Shown: piece after piece, positions 48,001 through 59,159 of the stretch
Position numbering within the stretch: position 1 is the first letter of the stretch
How the letters are laid out: each line of letters opens with the position of its first letter
DNA from: Fasciolopsis buskii
Taxonomy: Eukaryota; Platyhelminthes; Trematoda; Plagiorchiida; Fasciolidae
DNA: 64,000 nucleotides
Direction: 5' to 3'
Assembly (NCBI GenBank): GCA_008360955.1
Contig: LUCM01002439.1
Coordinates: 28,596-92,595 of the forward strand
Program-made: the position numbers and the translations under genes
The notes under the pieces: generated by a model
Database searches by the model: none
What the model was told of the DNA's origin: nothing
The model's input: only the letters and a program-made list of their open reading frames with translations

Positions 48001-51000
48001 GCTTTAGGAGGCGATAAACAAAAAAGTAAAAATGATGACCTAATTGAGCAACATCGTATCGTTCAAAAAAAGCATAACTCCAACCAGCCCGTCAAAAAAT
48101 AATGGCTTTATTTTCATGCGGAGAACTGGTGTGAGAGCACAGTTCGGCCTCAAGGGTGTCAGGGTTTGTATCTATTCACAAATGGGTACCACAGACAAAG
48201 TGCAAAACACAAGACCCAATTTCGCCTACAGATGCGAGCAAAGTAGATAAACTAAAGCCCTGATTGTCTGAAATGCGACTTGAAAGTTCTACATACGAAG
48301 TACGTGATCAGAACCGCTTTGAGAGAGTCGCAGGGTGTGATCCAATAACTAAAAATATAATCGCCGGTGAAATACGGAATACCAGTGTCAACGTTGAGAC
48401 AGCTTTGTCTTATACTATGTCACCTGAGATCAAGAGGTATCGGACAATTTAGAGAGGCTGAAGATACCAGTGACCAAACAGTTCTAGCTTTCTTGAATCC
48501 TCGTTGCGTATCTGTCACGCTTTGAAACCGTGATGCAAGATGGAGCGGATAGCCGTCTAGAGGAGTTGGAATTTAGCTAGAATTCTCGACATTAAACTCA
48601 AACCGGGCCAAATGCGTGAATGGCTAGCAGTTCATTCCTGCGTACCTTGAATGTTCGCATCAGCTATGTCAATTATGCCTCCCCCCAATCTTTGCAAATG
48701 ACCATTATACTGAATTTGAAGAATGAATAAAGTTGTCACGTGGACACAAGCAGCAAACTGATCCAGGATTTCTCTCGCCAATTTATTTTCTATTTTCCCA
48801 ATCAAATTCTTGGCGGGAAAACATTGCTTTCAATAAAATCCTCGTATTTGGTACCTCAACGCGAATATCTCTTCCAGATGGGCAAGTTGGCCCTAAGGTT
48901 CGCCCATGGAGATTTGCGAGAATATATGAAATAATAGCCCTTGCTATGTTCAATCATTTTGTGCAAGGGTGCAACTGAAACAGGCCGGTGGCAAACAAAC
49001 CGATAGCCTGCTGCTGTGTGATTATCCACTAAACCCGTTTAGTTCGACAAATAAACAGTTAGAATGCTTCAATCATACACACATCATTTTGGTGTCGGTA
49101 AAGGTGGAAGCTGAGCACGTGAAAGAGGGCAAAAATATGGAAAATACGCCGAGGTAGATGCGCCTTTCCCATTTCCGAGGTGTAACTGTCATCAGACCTG
49201 CAGGACAAGACCACATCAAGTGTTGATGGCAAATGTCCACTAATTTAGTTCATTAATCATGATTTCCAAACGCATGTGCGCAAAAGATCAAAGGTATACG
49301 GATCAACAAAACAGATGTCCATCGGAAATCTACCATACTTCATACCTGTAACAGGTGGGGAGGAAGAAGAGGAGGTTGATTGATTGATCCGATGCCTGGG
49401 GCAATCGGGCCTGTTGAACGATACTCATTCGAACGACGCTGTAGTTCAGATGGATGCGACGGGATATAACGACCATAGTCGCCGGGAGGAGAATGGCCCA
49501 AAGATTCGATCTGTGATTCGAAGCGAGACAGAAGAAATAAAACTCCCGATTATAGTATCAAACCTTATTACTAAATACAGTCAATGCCAGGGCACGTCCG
49601 TTCGTGGGCTTGAAGGCTGCAAATGATAAATAGGGTAAAAGTCACCAAAAACGAACAGGATCTGAAACTACATTCTGTATTACCACGACTTACATATAAC
49701 AAAAAAGCAAAACCATTATAATGGACCTAAAGCTACAACATTATTGGATATTACTTTCTGGGAGGTATTTAAATCGTCGCACTCTCAAGTTATGCACAGC
49801 TCGAGATTTCAAACACTATGCCTAGAGTAAAGAAAGGTCAACTGAAACAGAGTAAATGATTATTTGGCATAAATCAGTTTGAAATCTAACAAGAGGTCCG
49901 ATATGGTGATTCGTACAGTTCTGCAACAGAACTACATCAACTGGTTCGTAAGAATATCAAACAGAAAATACGAAATCCAGGAAACTGAACAACAAAAAGC
50001 GAAGACCAATATTACGGAGTGTTAACATTAATACTCTTTTCAACCGAGAAGTATACAACATCCACCTATCAACTGTAGTGAAAGGGTATAAAGGTCAAAT
50101 TTTGTAGGGCAAAGAATTGATTTCACTTCCATGGCAAACGTAATCATAGTAGCTTTCAGGCTGGGTTACGTAATCCGCTTAGCATAGTTTCGCTGAGAGC
50201 TAACACATCTTGCGACTAGTACTGTGCGATAATTATTGAAAAGATAAAAAACGGGATCAACTGTGTGTTTGATGGTTAAAAAGTGTTTGGCGGTCGACCA
50301 CCCGAGGTCACAATCAGGATACTTGTCCGCAGTGTTCTCAGGCATCGATCCACTCAGCCATCTGAGGTTTCCACATCCGTTTTGAAGAGCCTCGGTCTAT
50401 TTCTCCACCGTAACTGCAGATGAACTGATATATCAGATGTGAATCAGAATCAGATTACGTTCAAGTTGACTCGAAATAATCATTCGCACAGTTGGCAGGA
50501 TGTGGAGGTATACAGTTTGGAATGTGCGGTTAAGAACCGAACTGAGACTGAAGCACATCCTCAAGAACATGATCATCCTTGAGTCTGATGTAGAGTGCTT
50601 TCTGGGTTACTTTATAGAGGAGAGCACCGTTTGGCCTACATTCGTAAGCCCGCGATGTACAATAATTACCGAAAAAATGTTCACTTTCATTTAAGCTATG
50701 CTAATCGGATTTTGTAACCTAGCTTTTTGTGTACACAAGCTATTAAACACAAATTGTGCGTTCTTTGCTGCACAAAATCTAACCTGTATTCGCGTTCACT
50801 GGTAATGTACATATAATTGTCCGATTGTCCTACTTAAAAGGTTTACAAGAGTAATATGAAAGATCAACATCCCCGGTATTATTGATCTTTCTCTTGTGCT
50901 ATTCCACTGGATAAAGAATAGGCGATGATTGAATACAAAACATAGGCGTCTCTCTTAAAGACCAAATTTCATATTCGGATTCAAAGTAAGATGAACGTGT

Positions 51001-51274
51001 GAGCGAGATAAACGACCATAGGTGACAGAGATTAGTAAACCACGACCAGATGGTGTCAAGAGGTTACGCGAAAAGCAGGAAGAAAAACTATCCATTTCGA
51101 CTACCGAACATGTGGTGGGTGTGGCATAAATTCACTTACATCCATCGAATCCATTTGATTCGGGCGGTGTTTACTATTCGCTTGATCCAATTCCAATGCT
51201 TGAATCACATCAAAGTCGGATGGTTTGACATGGACCACATTATTTTTCGTACCCATTATATTGTCCACCGTTGG
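41954..51274 (-). CDS. PRKAB: AMP-activated protein kinase beta subunit, C-terminal half (4 exons, 5' end missing)
   Basis: This is the scaffold subunit of the AMPK energy-sensing kinase, which bridges the catalytic alpha and nucleotide-binding gamma subunits in the cytoplasm and nucleus. Coding exons in transcript order are 51274-51140, 49510-49346, 45944-45846 and 42037-41954. All internal introns are phase 0 with gt/ag borders and lengths of about 1.6, 3.4 and 3.8 kb. Joined they give 160 residues that run in order with vertebrate beta subunits. First is the linker after the glycogen-binding (CBM48) module (GTKNNVVHVKPSDFDVIQAL), then a Ser/Pro-rich region ending PLLPPHLLQ. The alpha/gamma-binding C-terminal domain follows (DTGVHCDPNLLPQPNHV, NHLYALSIK, then DGVIVLSVITRYRQKFVSTV). 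The CBM48 exon and start codon were not found and should lie to the right. The last intron holds an RTE copy in the same sense. Confidence 0.93.
42755..42777. repeat. CA-rich microsatellite in the last PRKAB intron
   Basis: Interrupted (CA)n tract with CG interruptions. Confidence 0.8.
42885..44170 (-). mobile_element. RTE-type LINE, 3' half with reverse transcriptase (family A, copy 3)
   Basis: This minus-strand 5'-truncated copy sits in the last intron of PRKAB, sense to the gene. From 44161 down it encodes an RT palm block (TTSGVRQGCPISPFLSNFV) and the region of the YADD catalytic box at about 43911-43922. Then come DRFTYLGSCVSNDG, HLWRRSDISLKL, VLLYGCKTW, FDNRCLRSMARIG, LRWLGHVLRMTNTR and TWQRGMRKCTANLGK, then the 3' untranslated region. 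At the YADD box one base is missing compared with the expected reading, which shifts the frame. A TGG-to-TGA change gives a stop at 43458-43460. The copy cannot encode an active enzyme. Confidence 0.9.
44171..45845. other. PRKAB: PRKAB intron, left part
   Basis: No exon or clear repeat is recognised. Open frames at 44541-44905 hint at an old retroelement but match no motif I can name. Confidence 0.4.
45846..45944 (-). CDS. PRKAB: PRKAB exon: C-terminal domain core
   Basis: 99 bp, 33 codons, phase 0 at both ends. The acceptor is gttttttgtttcag and the donor gtcagt. Encodes DTGVHCDPNLLPQPNHV and NHLYALSIK, the most conserved stretch of the AMPK beta C-terminal domain. Confidence 0.96.
45945..46557. 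other. PRKAB: PRKAB intron
   Basis: Intronic sequence between the exons at 45846-45944 and 49346-49510. No element is recognised in this part. Confidence 0.5.
46558..47064 (+). mobile_element. RTE/SR2-like LINE 3' end in PRKAB intron
   Basis: Plus-strand fragment, antisense to PRKAB. Frames carry a GRFHWMG trace of the LRWLGHVLRM block, EWKKPCGGQQMVW, and GKLKDMTANHGH, the C-terminal blocks of RTE/SR2-type polymerases. The copy ends in the ATGATG-type tail near 47055-47064. It differs more from family A than the other copies and resembles the piece at 40.1 kb. Confidence 0.7.
47226..47624 (-). mobile_element. RTE-type LINE 5' region fragment in PRKAB intron
   Basis: The minus-strand open frame of 132 codons includes SSRSVIRITLPIASNKV and STQSS. 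These match the frame just upstream of the endonuclease of the long family-A copy (SSRSIIRTALPIASS, with AQSS further on) at about 53550-53650. This looks like the leader or ORF1-like region of the same LINE group. The open frame is longer than chance suggests but has no start-to-stop meaning by itself. Confidence 0.6.
47625..49345. other. PRKAB: PRKAB intron, right part
   Basis: No recognised element. The overlapping open frames at 48733-48978 show no family features. Confidence 0.45.
49346..49510 (-). CDS. PRKAB: PRKAB exon: Ser/Pro linker and start of C-terminal domain
   Basis: 165 bp, 55 codons, phase 0 at both ends. The acceptor follows a pyrimidine-rich tract and the donor is gtatga. 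It starts IESLGHSPPGDYGRY and ends PPLLPPHLLQ. The SPPG..Y and PP.LPPHLLQ landmarks are diagnostic of AMPK beta. Confidence 0.93.
49511..51139. other. PRKAB: PRKAB intron
   Basis: Intronic sequence between two confidently assigned exons. No repeats recognised. Confidence 0.6.
51140..51274 (-). CDS. PRKAB: PRKAB exon: linker after the CBM48 module
   Basis: 135 bp, 45 codons, entered and left in phase 0. The acceptor is tttttttctccccag and the donor gtaagt, both near consensus. Residues GTKNNVVHVKPSDFDV line up with the conserved GT.NN.I.VK..DF.V segment that immediately follows the glycogen-binding module in AMPK beta. The exon preceding it should therefore end in the HDP-type end of that module. 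Confidence 0.93.
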
Positions 51275-52259
51275 CTGGGGAGAAAAAAAACGCACGCCAA
51301 TAAATGGACCTATAAAACTTTTGGGATGTTTAACGAGCCGAATGGGAAGTTGTAACACATCACTTGTGGTCTCCAGGTGATTTTAGAGACGATTTGGTAA
51401 GTGGGTGAAAAGTATTTTACGAGACATACTAGAGAACAAGTTAACACGTGCGAGAGAGGAATGGCCGTCTGTTGGAGAGTCACTTTTCGCGTCATTGATT
51501 ACCAAATCGTTAGGCGGAAAAAACCTTTCCACAAATTGTGACTTAATGCGAATAAGACAGGCTATACAATTACCAGAAAAATGCAGTCAAGTCTAGAAGC
51601 TACCGAACAACCAGCTATTAGTTGCACTTAATATTGCTGAGACGGATCGCCAGATGACGGTCATGTGCTTAATGGAAGGATGGGTGCTCTTTCCATATCT
51701 TTGCTCGCATCCGAGACGCACGTGCTAAGCTACACGTAACGGTATGCTCGGTATGCAGATTGTTAACATCAAAAAAACACTAGACAATAACTGGCTAACG
51801 CTCCGAGAAATGCAGCTTCATGCATAAAGACTGGACTAGTTCGCTTTCCACGAGAAAGTAGCAAACATAACTGTTGTGCATTTCGGTTCTAAAAATAATC
51901 TACAGACGAATGTCTTCTAATCTCTTAACAAGTGAGTCGTATGTTGAGGGCGCATTACGGAATATTCTTGGTAAGCACGTCGACAAATTATTGCGCGTGT
52001 AACATCTACAACACCAACCTCTAGTTGCAATTGTTCTCTACTTTCATTCTTCTGGTCCACATCCACTCTAGTCGACCCTAACCCTTGACGTTTTCGTCTT
52101 TGGATGCACGTGGACTTCAATTGCTTCTTAATCACAACCCCAGGTTTTGGCATATGAATGAGAGAACAAAATCTCTCAGGAAGTACACGATCGGTTTTGT
52201 AGTTATTGGCACTCCTCAAGTATAGGTACCCGCTACTTTCTTCTGTCAGTGCCAAAAGA
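51275..52259. other. PRKAB: PRKAB upstream intron, no exon recognised
   Basis: The exon upstream of 51274 should encode the CBM48 glycogen-binding module. I found no such coding here. The 112-codon open frame at 51917-52255 on the minus strand does not resemble it. Confidence 0.4.
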
Positions 52260-52980
52260 GGTTGACTGAAACGTTATTGCTTGTTCGTCGAGTTCTACCG
52301 AGAGTTATCTGGTTTGGTCCGCAGTGTGCGGTCAATGAGAGCTGTGGTCGTTGATACTGATGCTAATGCCCAGTTTGACTGCTTAGTAGAGACGGGACGA
52401 CACACCAGAAGCCGATTTTCTGTCTCAGCTGATCACACCGACAACGGAGATCGTCTCATTCTAGTTTGTTCTGACCACAAGCTATTTCTGGTGAACTCTT
52501 GTTATAAACAAAGGTTTTTACTCACCTGACCCCCTTTCGCATTCACAAAGATGGACTCAGATCGATTACATTGCTACCGGTCACCGGTGGCATAGATCAA
52601 TCGAAAATTGTCGGTCATTTAGTTCCGGACTTGTGGGCTCAGATCGTGCTTAGGTTCATCCTCGCTTTTATTTGCGCCTAGCATGTGGTCACATCACCAC
52701 GAAAGCGGTTTATCCGGCACATCTGATTCTAGACGATAACCGTCGACTTTCGTTCCAATCAGAGCTTTCAAGGGGATTGTCGTCGCAACACAATGCCCGG
52801 AGCCCGAGATACCATTGGGAGCAGGCCAAAGAAGCTTTGCATTCAGCGGCACCTGCCGTACAGGACCCCTTGACACATAAACCTCAGACACGATGGATAT
52901 CCACAACTTCGGTTGCATTGTTAGGTGTTCGCAAATCTGTCCTTACACTGAGTAGACTCCGAGAAGTCAACTGACCAGAA
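52260..52980 (+). mobile_element. SR2-like RTE endonuclease region, decayed
   Basis: Plus-strand frames resemble the APE-type endonuclease and following linker of SR2-like RTE elements. There is an EFYRELS..VRS block, then VVVDTDANAQ (in place of the usual VVVAGDFNAQ, so the catalytic DFN residues are lost). SADHTDNGDRLI, CSDHKLFL, and further on a TRWISTTSVALL linker segment follow. Frameshifts and stops interrupt it from 52529 onward. The copy stops before any RT domain. Confidence 0.75.
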
Positions 52981-53384
52981 GTTTGAAAAATGACTAAGTG
53001 TAATGGTGAATAGGTGAATGTAAGCAATTAAAAACAGCCACCTTTATATAATATTTACAACTTTGCTGACTGATTAAGAATACTGGTGTACCCGGATGCG
53101 GAATGTAAGCGAAGTGATTAAGGAATCCAACACCACACTGCTTCGCTATCAAGATCATCAGCTGGCGCGATGGCAGAACAATTCAAGAACAAATGAGTTG
53201 ACCCACAGCCATAGTGCCTTTGACCTATGCCTGCAAATGGGCCAATGTAGGTGGATACAAGCCCTTAATCGGGAAAGATGATGAGGGAGAGGGATTTTCC
53301 TAACAAGCATAAGACAGCTTGACCAAATGAACTGCAGCTGTTCTTTTTCAAGCATAGTAGCGAAGCTTAATGATTGATCCAAGT

Positions 53385-56320
53385 AGATGGGCTTCCACTC
53401 GGCCATGCCTCGCTGCCTTGCGGTCAGGTTCTTGTCACAACCAAAGGCTTTGATTGAGGACCCTAATTGTTCTTCTGCTTAGTGGCTGGACTATCTAGCA
53501 GTACCCGTCCATCAATCCCCATGAGTTACACACCGACAAAGAATTCCATACTGCATCGGTCGTCGCGCAGCATAATCAGGACCGCACTACCCATTGCATC
53601 GAGCGCTGGTGGGGTGGGTAGTGATAAGTATGCTACTGCTCAGAGTTCCCTCTCTTTTATTCAACCTGCTTCTTCTGTCTTCAGCTGAATCGCTTTGCCC
53701 CTTCTGCCTACGCATACTGTTCCCACTGATAGCACACCCGATACTCGCAACGGTTCGTTGTCAAATAGTGTAGTAGGTGGTTTTCAATCTGCAAGGTCAC
53801 ATTTTCTCAAACCTCATCAGCCTCTAAATCTCAGATCCCTCGATGTGCGCAATCTCACGCAAACTGGCCAACAGGCGCGTTTGGCTCTGACAGTGAACTG
53901 ACTCACTTTCGATTGATGTCTGCTGCGTGAGTGAAACACGAATTCAGAATTCGAGTAGAGTAGAGTAGAGTAATTCAACTGACTGTGCCTAACGTCTCGT
54001 CAAGATATTTCCTGCACACTTCAGGAGACAAAGCAGTCGAAGTTGTATGTGGGTCAACGTGGTGTAGGAATAGTCTTGAGTGAGAAGGCTGAAGCAGCCC
54101 TTCTGGACTGGATCCCAGTCAACAGTCGCTTGTGCGCCCTGAGAATGCAGGAATCAGTCGGCGTCCGGAAGGATATTGGTGGCAAGCGCAGTTTATTTGT
54201 CATCTCGGCATACGCTCCAACAGACTGCAGCACTGATATGGAGAAAGACGAGTTTTACGATAACCTCGTCTCTCTTGTTCGGAAGAGCAAATGCGTTGAC
54301 ATTGTAGTGGTAACAGGTGATTTCAATGGACAAGTTGGAAAACTTAGTGCGTCGGAGTCCTGTTTAGGTGGGCGATGCGCCTTGCCTGCACAGCGAACAG
54401 ACAACGGGGAAAGACTTCTCCAATTCTGTGCAGATAATCATTTATTCCTATCTAGTACGAATTTCCGACACAGTTCGCGTCGCACAGCGACGTGGCGTTC
54501 TAGCTCGACAGTTACTTTGAGTCAGATCGACCATATCGCAGTTAGCTACCGTTGGCGCGGTTCTGTCCAGAACTGTAGATTTTACTGGATCACGTACGTC
54601 GAATCGGACCATGCGTTAGTTTTAATGCGAATTTTGCTGCAGCTGAATGGCCATCGACGCAGGCCACAAACCCGATTGGCTGTCGAACGTTTGTCTGATT
54701 CGGCTGTTTGCAACAGTTACGAACAGAAACTATCCGAAGGACTGAGAACTGCGACGAGCAGCAACGTAGACGATCAGTGGGATCAAATTAAGCAGCCGAT
54801 GCATTTGGCAGCGAATTTCGCCTGTGGTCCTAGATCTGCCGTTCATCAAAAGCACTGGATCTCGCAAGAGTGACTGGGTCTAATGGAGCGAAAACGCGAG
54901 CTGCCTAACTGCAAGGAAATGAATAAGATGAATCGGCGGTTGGGTTAAGGTAGCCGAAGAGATGAAAGTGGCGTCCGCTTCAGGTAACATTCAAAGACTG
55001 TTTAGGCTTATACGCGACGCCGGTGGGCGGCGAACTTCGGTTAGTGTAGTCGTGTGCTCATCCATAGTAGACAGCAAAGACCGGACCGTTGGACAGAGCA
55101 CTTCAAGGATCAGCTAAGCTGGACACGCTAGCGTATTTAGTCCGACGTCTACAGCTGTAAATCCTTGGAAAGTGTCACACAACCCCCAAACAGAAGTGGA
55201 AGTAGAGTCGAATATTCGGCTTCTGAAGAGGGGAAAAGCAACCGGCACCGACGACCTTCCTCCAATTGTTTTCAGATTGTGTGAGGAAGCTCTGATGAAA
55301 TCACTTACCTCCTTGCTTTGTGATATTCGGAATGAGGAGCGTATTCCGTTATCGTGAGATGAGTCACTGACTGCACCTTCAAAGTGCAAAGTGCTGTTAA
55401 AAGACTGCACGACAGCAGCGCCGAACTTGATACCGGATGGAAAGAAACTCACGAGTGTAGACCGTTTCACCTACCTTGGTAGCTGCGTGACCAACGATGG
55501 TAACTCGGAAGTGGAGGTAAACACGCGTATATCCAAGGTTCGGGCAGCTTACGCTGGACTGAAACACTTGTGGCGTCGGTCTGATATTTCACTGAAGTTG
55601 AAAGGTCGTGTGTACTGTGCTGCAGAGCATTCAGTTCTGTTGTACGGTTGCGAGACGTGGAGTATGCGTGTGGGCGATGTTCGTCGCTTGGAGGTTTTCG
55701 ACAACCGATGTTTACGTAGTATGGCTAGGATTGGATGGAGTGACCGGGTGAGTAATATTGAGGTTAGGAATCTGGTATTGGGTGGCACTTCTGACAACAG
55801 CTTGTTCCAGCGTATGAAACTTAGTATACTACGCTGGTTGGGTCACGTGTTGCGCATGACGAACACTCGTCTACCATACCCTGTCGTGCCCTATTTTGTG
55901 TTCCTCCTGGGGAATGGAAAAAGCCACGTGGAGGCCAACAGATGACGTGGCAACGTGGGATGAGAAAATGTACAGCGAACTTGGGTAAATTAGGTGTCTC
56001 ACATTTTCGTCTTCGTGGTTGGGGTCTGAAAGAATTGTTGATTTGGTGGCTGGAGACACTGAAGGATATGGCGGTGAACCGTGAACGGTGGCGATCTTGC
56101 TGTCATTTTCTATCGATTCAGAATGTTTGAAAACACGTGCGTTTGTGCAGTTAGACTGTTTCGTCTGTTGGTTGCAACAGCGTTTTATCTTTTCCCGCCT
56201 GTGTAGGTCCACTCCCTGTTCCCCTTTTGATATTCACTCTTTTTATATGAGCGTGTAACTCTGGGGAGAGGCAGCGGTCAGTGAGGCTTGCCTTGCTGTT
56301 TACCGCTGAACGATAATGAT
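53385..56320 (+). mobile_element. RTE-type LINE, longest copy, internally deleted (family A, copy 4)
   Basis: Parts in order are a 5' leader (about 53385-53950), an APE-type endonuclease (54043-54873), an RT N-terminal piece (55172-55357), an RT C-terminal part (55378-56130) and a 3' untranslated region with an ATGATG tail near 56310. The endonuclease shows SAYAPTD, VVTGDFNGQVG, a TDNGERLLQ segment, SQIDHIAVSYRWRG and SDHALV, so its catalytic Asn and His motifs remain. The RT has KRGKATGTDDLPP, then jumps straight to SKCKVLLKDC, TYLGSCVTNDG and LLYGCETW. The palm with GVRQGCP and YADD is deleted near 55358-55377. A stop at 54871-54873 and a frameshift near 55890 add to the damage. The product could not be an active polymerase. 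Confidence 0.88.
53953..53972. repeat. (AGAGT)n pentanucleotide repeat in LINE leader
   Basis: About four units of GAGTA in the leader just before the endonuclease frame of the LINE copy. Confidence 0.85.
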
Positions 56321-56529
56321 GATGGTCCCTGAGGATTGGTGTGAATTGGTCTATGTATTGATCTACTAGAAGAGTAATAGGTAATTATGTGAAAACTACA
56401 GAGGAATTGGTTTAGTGAACACTGCACCTAATCTGCCCCGCCGATTACGTTGTACTCGCGAAAGGTGTGTGCGTAGGAATCAAGCCGGTTTCTGTCTCGA
56501 TCGAGAGTGTATTGACCAACTTTCCACTT

Positions 56530-57298
56530 AATGACAGATCATAGAACATAGGCATATGTTCTATAGACTCACAATTTCTGCCTTTCTTGATTTGCAAGCG
56601 GAGCCCGGATCGGTCGATTGTGCAGCACTCTGGCACTGTCTCTCATGGAAGATATACCAGAGAAATCCATTTCACTCATCCAGTTTCTGCCTGCGAACAG
56701 CCGAAGCCGAATTCGCGTTTGTATCGATCTTTCGCTCGAATTTATCACGAGAAGTGGTGCTCGTCAGGACTGCCCTCTCTCGCCTCTTATTTTTAACTTT
56801 GTCATCAAAATGGTCATGGAGATAGTTCTATCTTTATGTAAGAGTAATGGCAACGGCATTCGCTCAGACAGAAATCTGTCTGACTTGCAATATGTAGATG
56901 TTGTGCTATTGAGAAAAGACACAAGTAAGTTAGAGGTGCTTCACAATCGTCTGAATGTTAGTGTTGGTATGTCTGGTATGCGTTTCGTACCTCCGAAATG
57001 TGAAGTGCCTTTGCGGAACTGGATTGGTTCCAACCCGAACCTTGTTCTTGTAGGGGGACCGCTGGTTGAGGTGGACAGATTTAGCTACTTGGGCAATTGT
57101 ATCTCACCTAGTGGTCGTACATCAGACGAGGTGTCTTCGCGCATATAGAAGGCCCGATTGGTATTTGCTAGTTTGAGGCATCTTTGGCATCCGCATGACA
57201 CCCGGTTGCCGATCAAAGGTCGGGAGCAATGAGGCCGGTGTTGCTCCACGGCTCTGTAGCATGGATGTGGAGAGCAGAGGATATGTGAACGCTTCGTT
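56530..57298 (+). mobile_element. SR2-like RTE reverse transcriptase remnant
   Basis: Plus-strand RT piece of a second RTE lineage. Frames give VDCAALWHCLSWKIY, a TRSGARQDCPLSPLIFNFV block (usual GVRQGCPLSP) and LQYVDVVLL at about 56885-56911, where the catalytic YADD reads YVDV (56891-56902). GMRFVPPKCEV, VDRFSYLGNCISPSG and a LRHLW block follow. It ends abruptly at about 57298 within the LLHGS..W..RAED segment, where a family-A 3' end begins. With the second catalytic Asp replaced and several stops it is dead. It is probably unrelated to the copy ending at 56.3 kb, despite lying beside it. Confidence 0.8.
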
Positions 57299-57740
57299 CA
57301 GCGTTAAACAGCAAGACAAATCTCACTGACCACTGCCTTTTCCCCACAGCTAAAAGTTTCTATAAAAACAGTGAATATCCAAAGGGAACAGGGAGTGGAC
57401 TTACACAGGCGAGAAAAGATAAGACACTATTGCAGCCAACACACGGAACACAGACTGACTGCACAAACACATCTTTGCTTTTAATCATTCTGATTCGACA
57501 GCAAATGACAACATGATCGCCACTGTTCACGATTCATTACCATAATCTTTAATGTCTCCAGTCACCTAGTTGGCGAGTCTTTCGGATCCCAACCACGAAG
57601 ACGTACACTTTCTCATTCTCTGTTGCCATGTCATCTGCTGCCCTCGGGAGGAACACAAAATAGGGTACAACACTGTAGACGAGTATTTGCATACGCAACA
57701 CGTGACCCAATCAATATTCTTTCTTCTCTATAGTTCTTCA
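57299..57740 (-). mobile_element. RTE-type LINE 3' end (family A, copy 5), nested insertion
   Basis: Minus-strand family-A 3' untranslated region. It begins with the TTCAGCGTTAAACAG block seen at 36405 and 42893 and continues through ACTGCACAAAC, TCATTCTGATTCGA, GGATCCCAACCACGAAGACG and AGGAGGAACACAAAATAGGG. It abuts the older SR2-like RT remnant in mid-motif, so it inserted into that element. The SR2-like element does not visibly resume after 57740. Confidence 0.8.
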
Positions 57741-59159
57741 AATTACTGCTTTCAAGTTGATATTTCATTATTCCCCGTTCTTCCTTTCGGTTTCAGCAGA
57801 TGATACTGTAAGGTAGTAACCAGAAACAGAGCCAGTTGGTGCAAGGCTGACGGTTTTGCAAATCGAACTGAACTGGATAGGTGGCAACCAGCCGATTGCC
57901 GGTATAGTCAATTATACCGCGGGTTTGTGCTAGACTTGAGGAAACACGTGACGCTGGTCTGGATCGATTGTCCGATCCGGTATTATATTTATGCAAAATA
58001 CAACAGCTCAGATTGACACGTGTATTGTTCACCCAACTATTTTCACATTCTCACGAAAATGATGCGACCATTCTTTTCATAATTTGTGGAAACAGTTTTG
58101 TGGGCTGACAGAACTTCGATTTGGCCATTAATGCATGGTAATCGTAACATAAACGCCGGTAACCATTGTGAGCGGATAGCAAAAGCTGCATGCATTCGAA
58201 TCCCGCTGGGGTCAGAGACTTTCTGTATATGGGTCTCTACACTTTAGTACCAGTGCACTACCCCATTCAGTCGATCGGTTCTTCAATATTTACGTGTGAT
58301 TTGCTTTTGCCATTCAACCATAACTCTTCGCAGGTACCCGGCTTACTTCACCTATTTTTCACATGACAGTACACCTTCATAAACCCGTTACTTAGGTGGT
58401 AGCTGATCGTTTTAATGTGGTCACTAGATTTCCATTTGCAAACCGCCGTCCAGTGGTGTGGATGGGTGCGGAAAACTTGGCTTGCGATAATCGAATGGAC
58501 TGATTTTATCAGGTGCAAGGGTAGTGGGTATTGACGCGTCACAACATTTACCCAGAACAGAGACTAACACGGTCGCGGCAACTTTGCGCCGATTATGCCA
58601 ATCGATAAGCGGAAAAAACCGCCGCGTGAGAAGGTGGATGGATGCCGAGGGACCGAATTAGCCGGCAGAATAACCAATCAGTGAGTGTCGCTCATCGAAG
58701 ACTAATTTAGGCTATTTGGTTTTGATTAATAAACGAACTTTTTGTCCGCTCGACTTGGTTTTTCTCACTAGGGTTGATGAGAATATAGAATCAACGACGC
58801 GAAATAGAAGCGATTGAGGATTTGCGGCCAAACCAAGGCAGACGTTGCATTTCTTGCATTACGAAACACTTTCTGGTTGTCGTTTGTCTGTCCGGTACCA
58901 GACAACTCGGGTGTTGTTTTGTGCGTTCTAAGGTTCTTATTATGATTTAACCTACATGTACTATAAATGCAAGTGAAGCGGTGCACAACATAAGGTACAA
59001 TCCACGGTCAACGAATTATGCCAATAAAAGAACTAGTAGAATCGTAAACAAAATACGTAGTTCAACAAAGAATGCATTTCCGATAAGCACTCGAAGCCGT
59101 CTAGCTAGCCTGTCTGCTTAGGTATCTCCTCCAAAAGGTACGGATAAGTTTATGGCTTT
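57741..59159. other. Unassigned, one weak tRNA-like string
   Basis: No gene recognised. Around 58169-58210 a GTGAGCGGATAGC string precedes GCATTCGAATCCC with tRNA-like order. It could be a remnant of a SINE head but is too degraded to assign. Confidence 0.3.
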
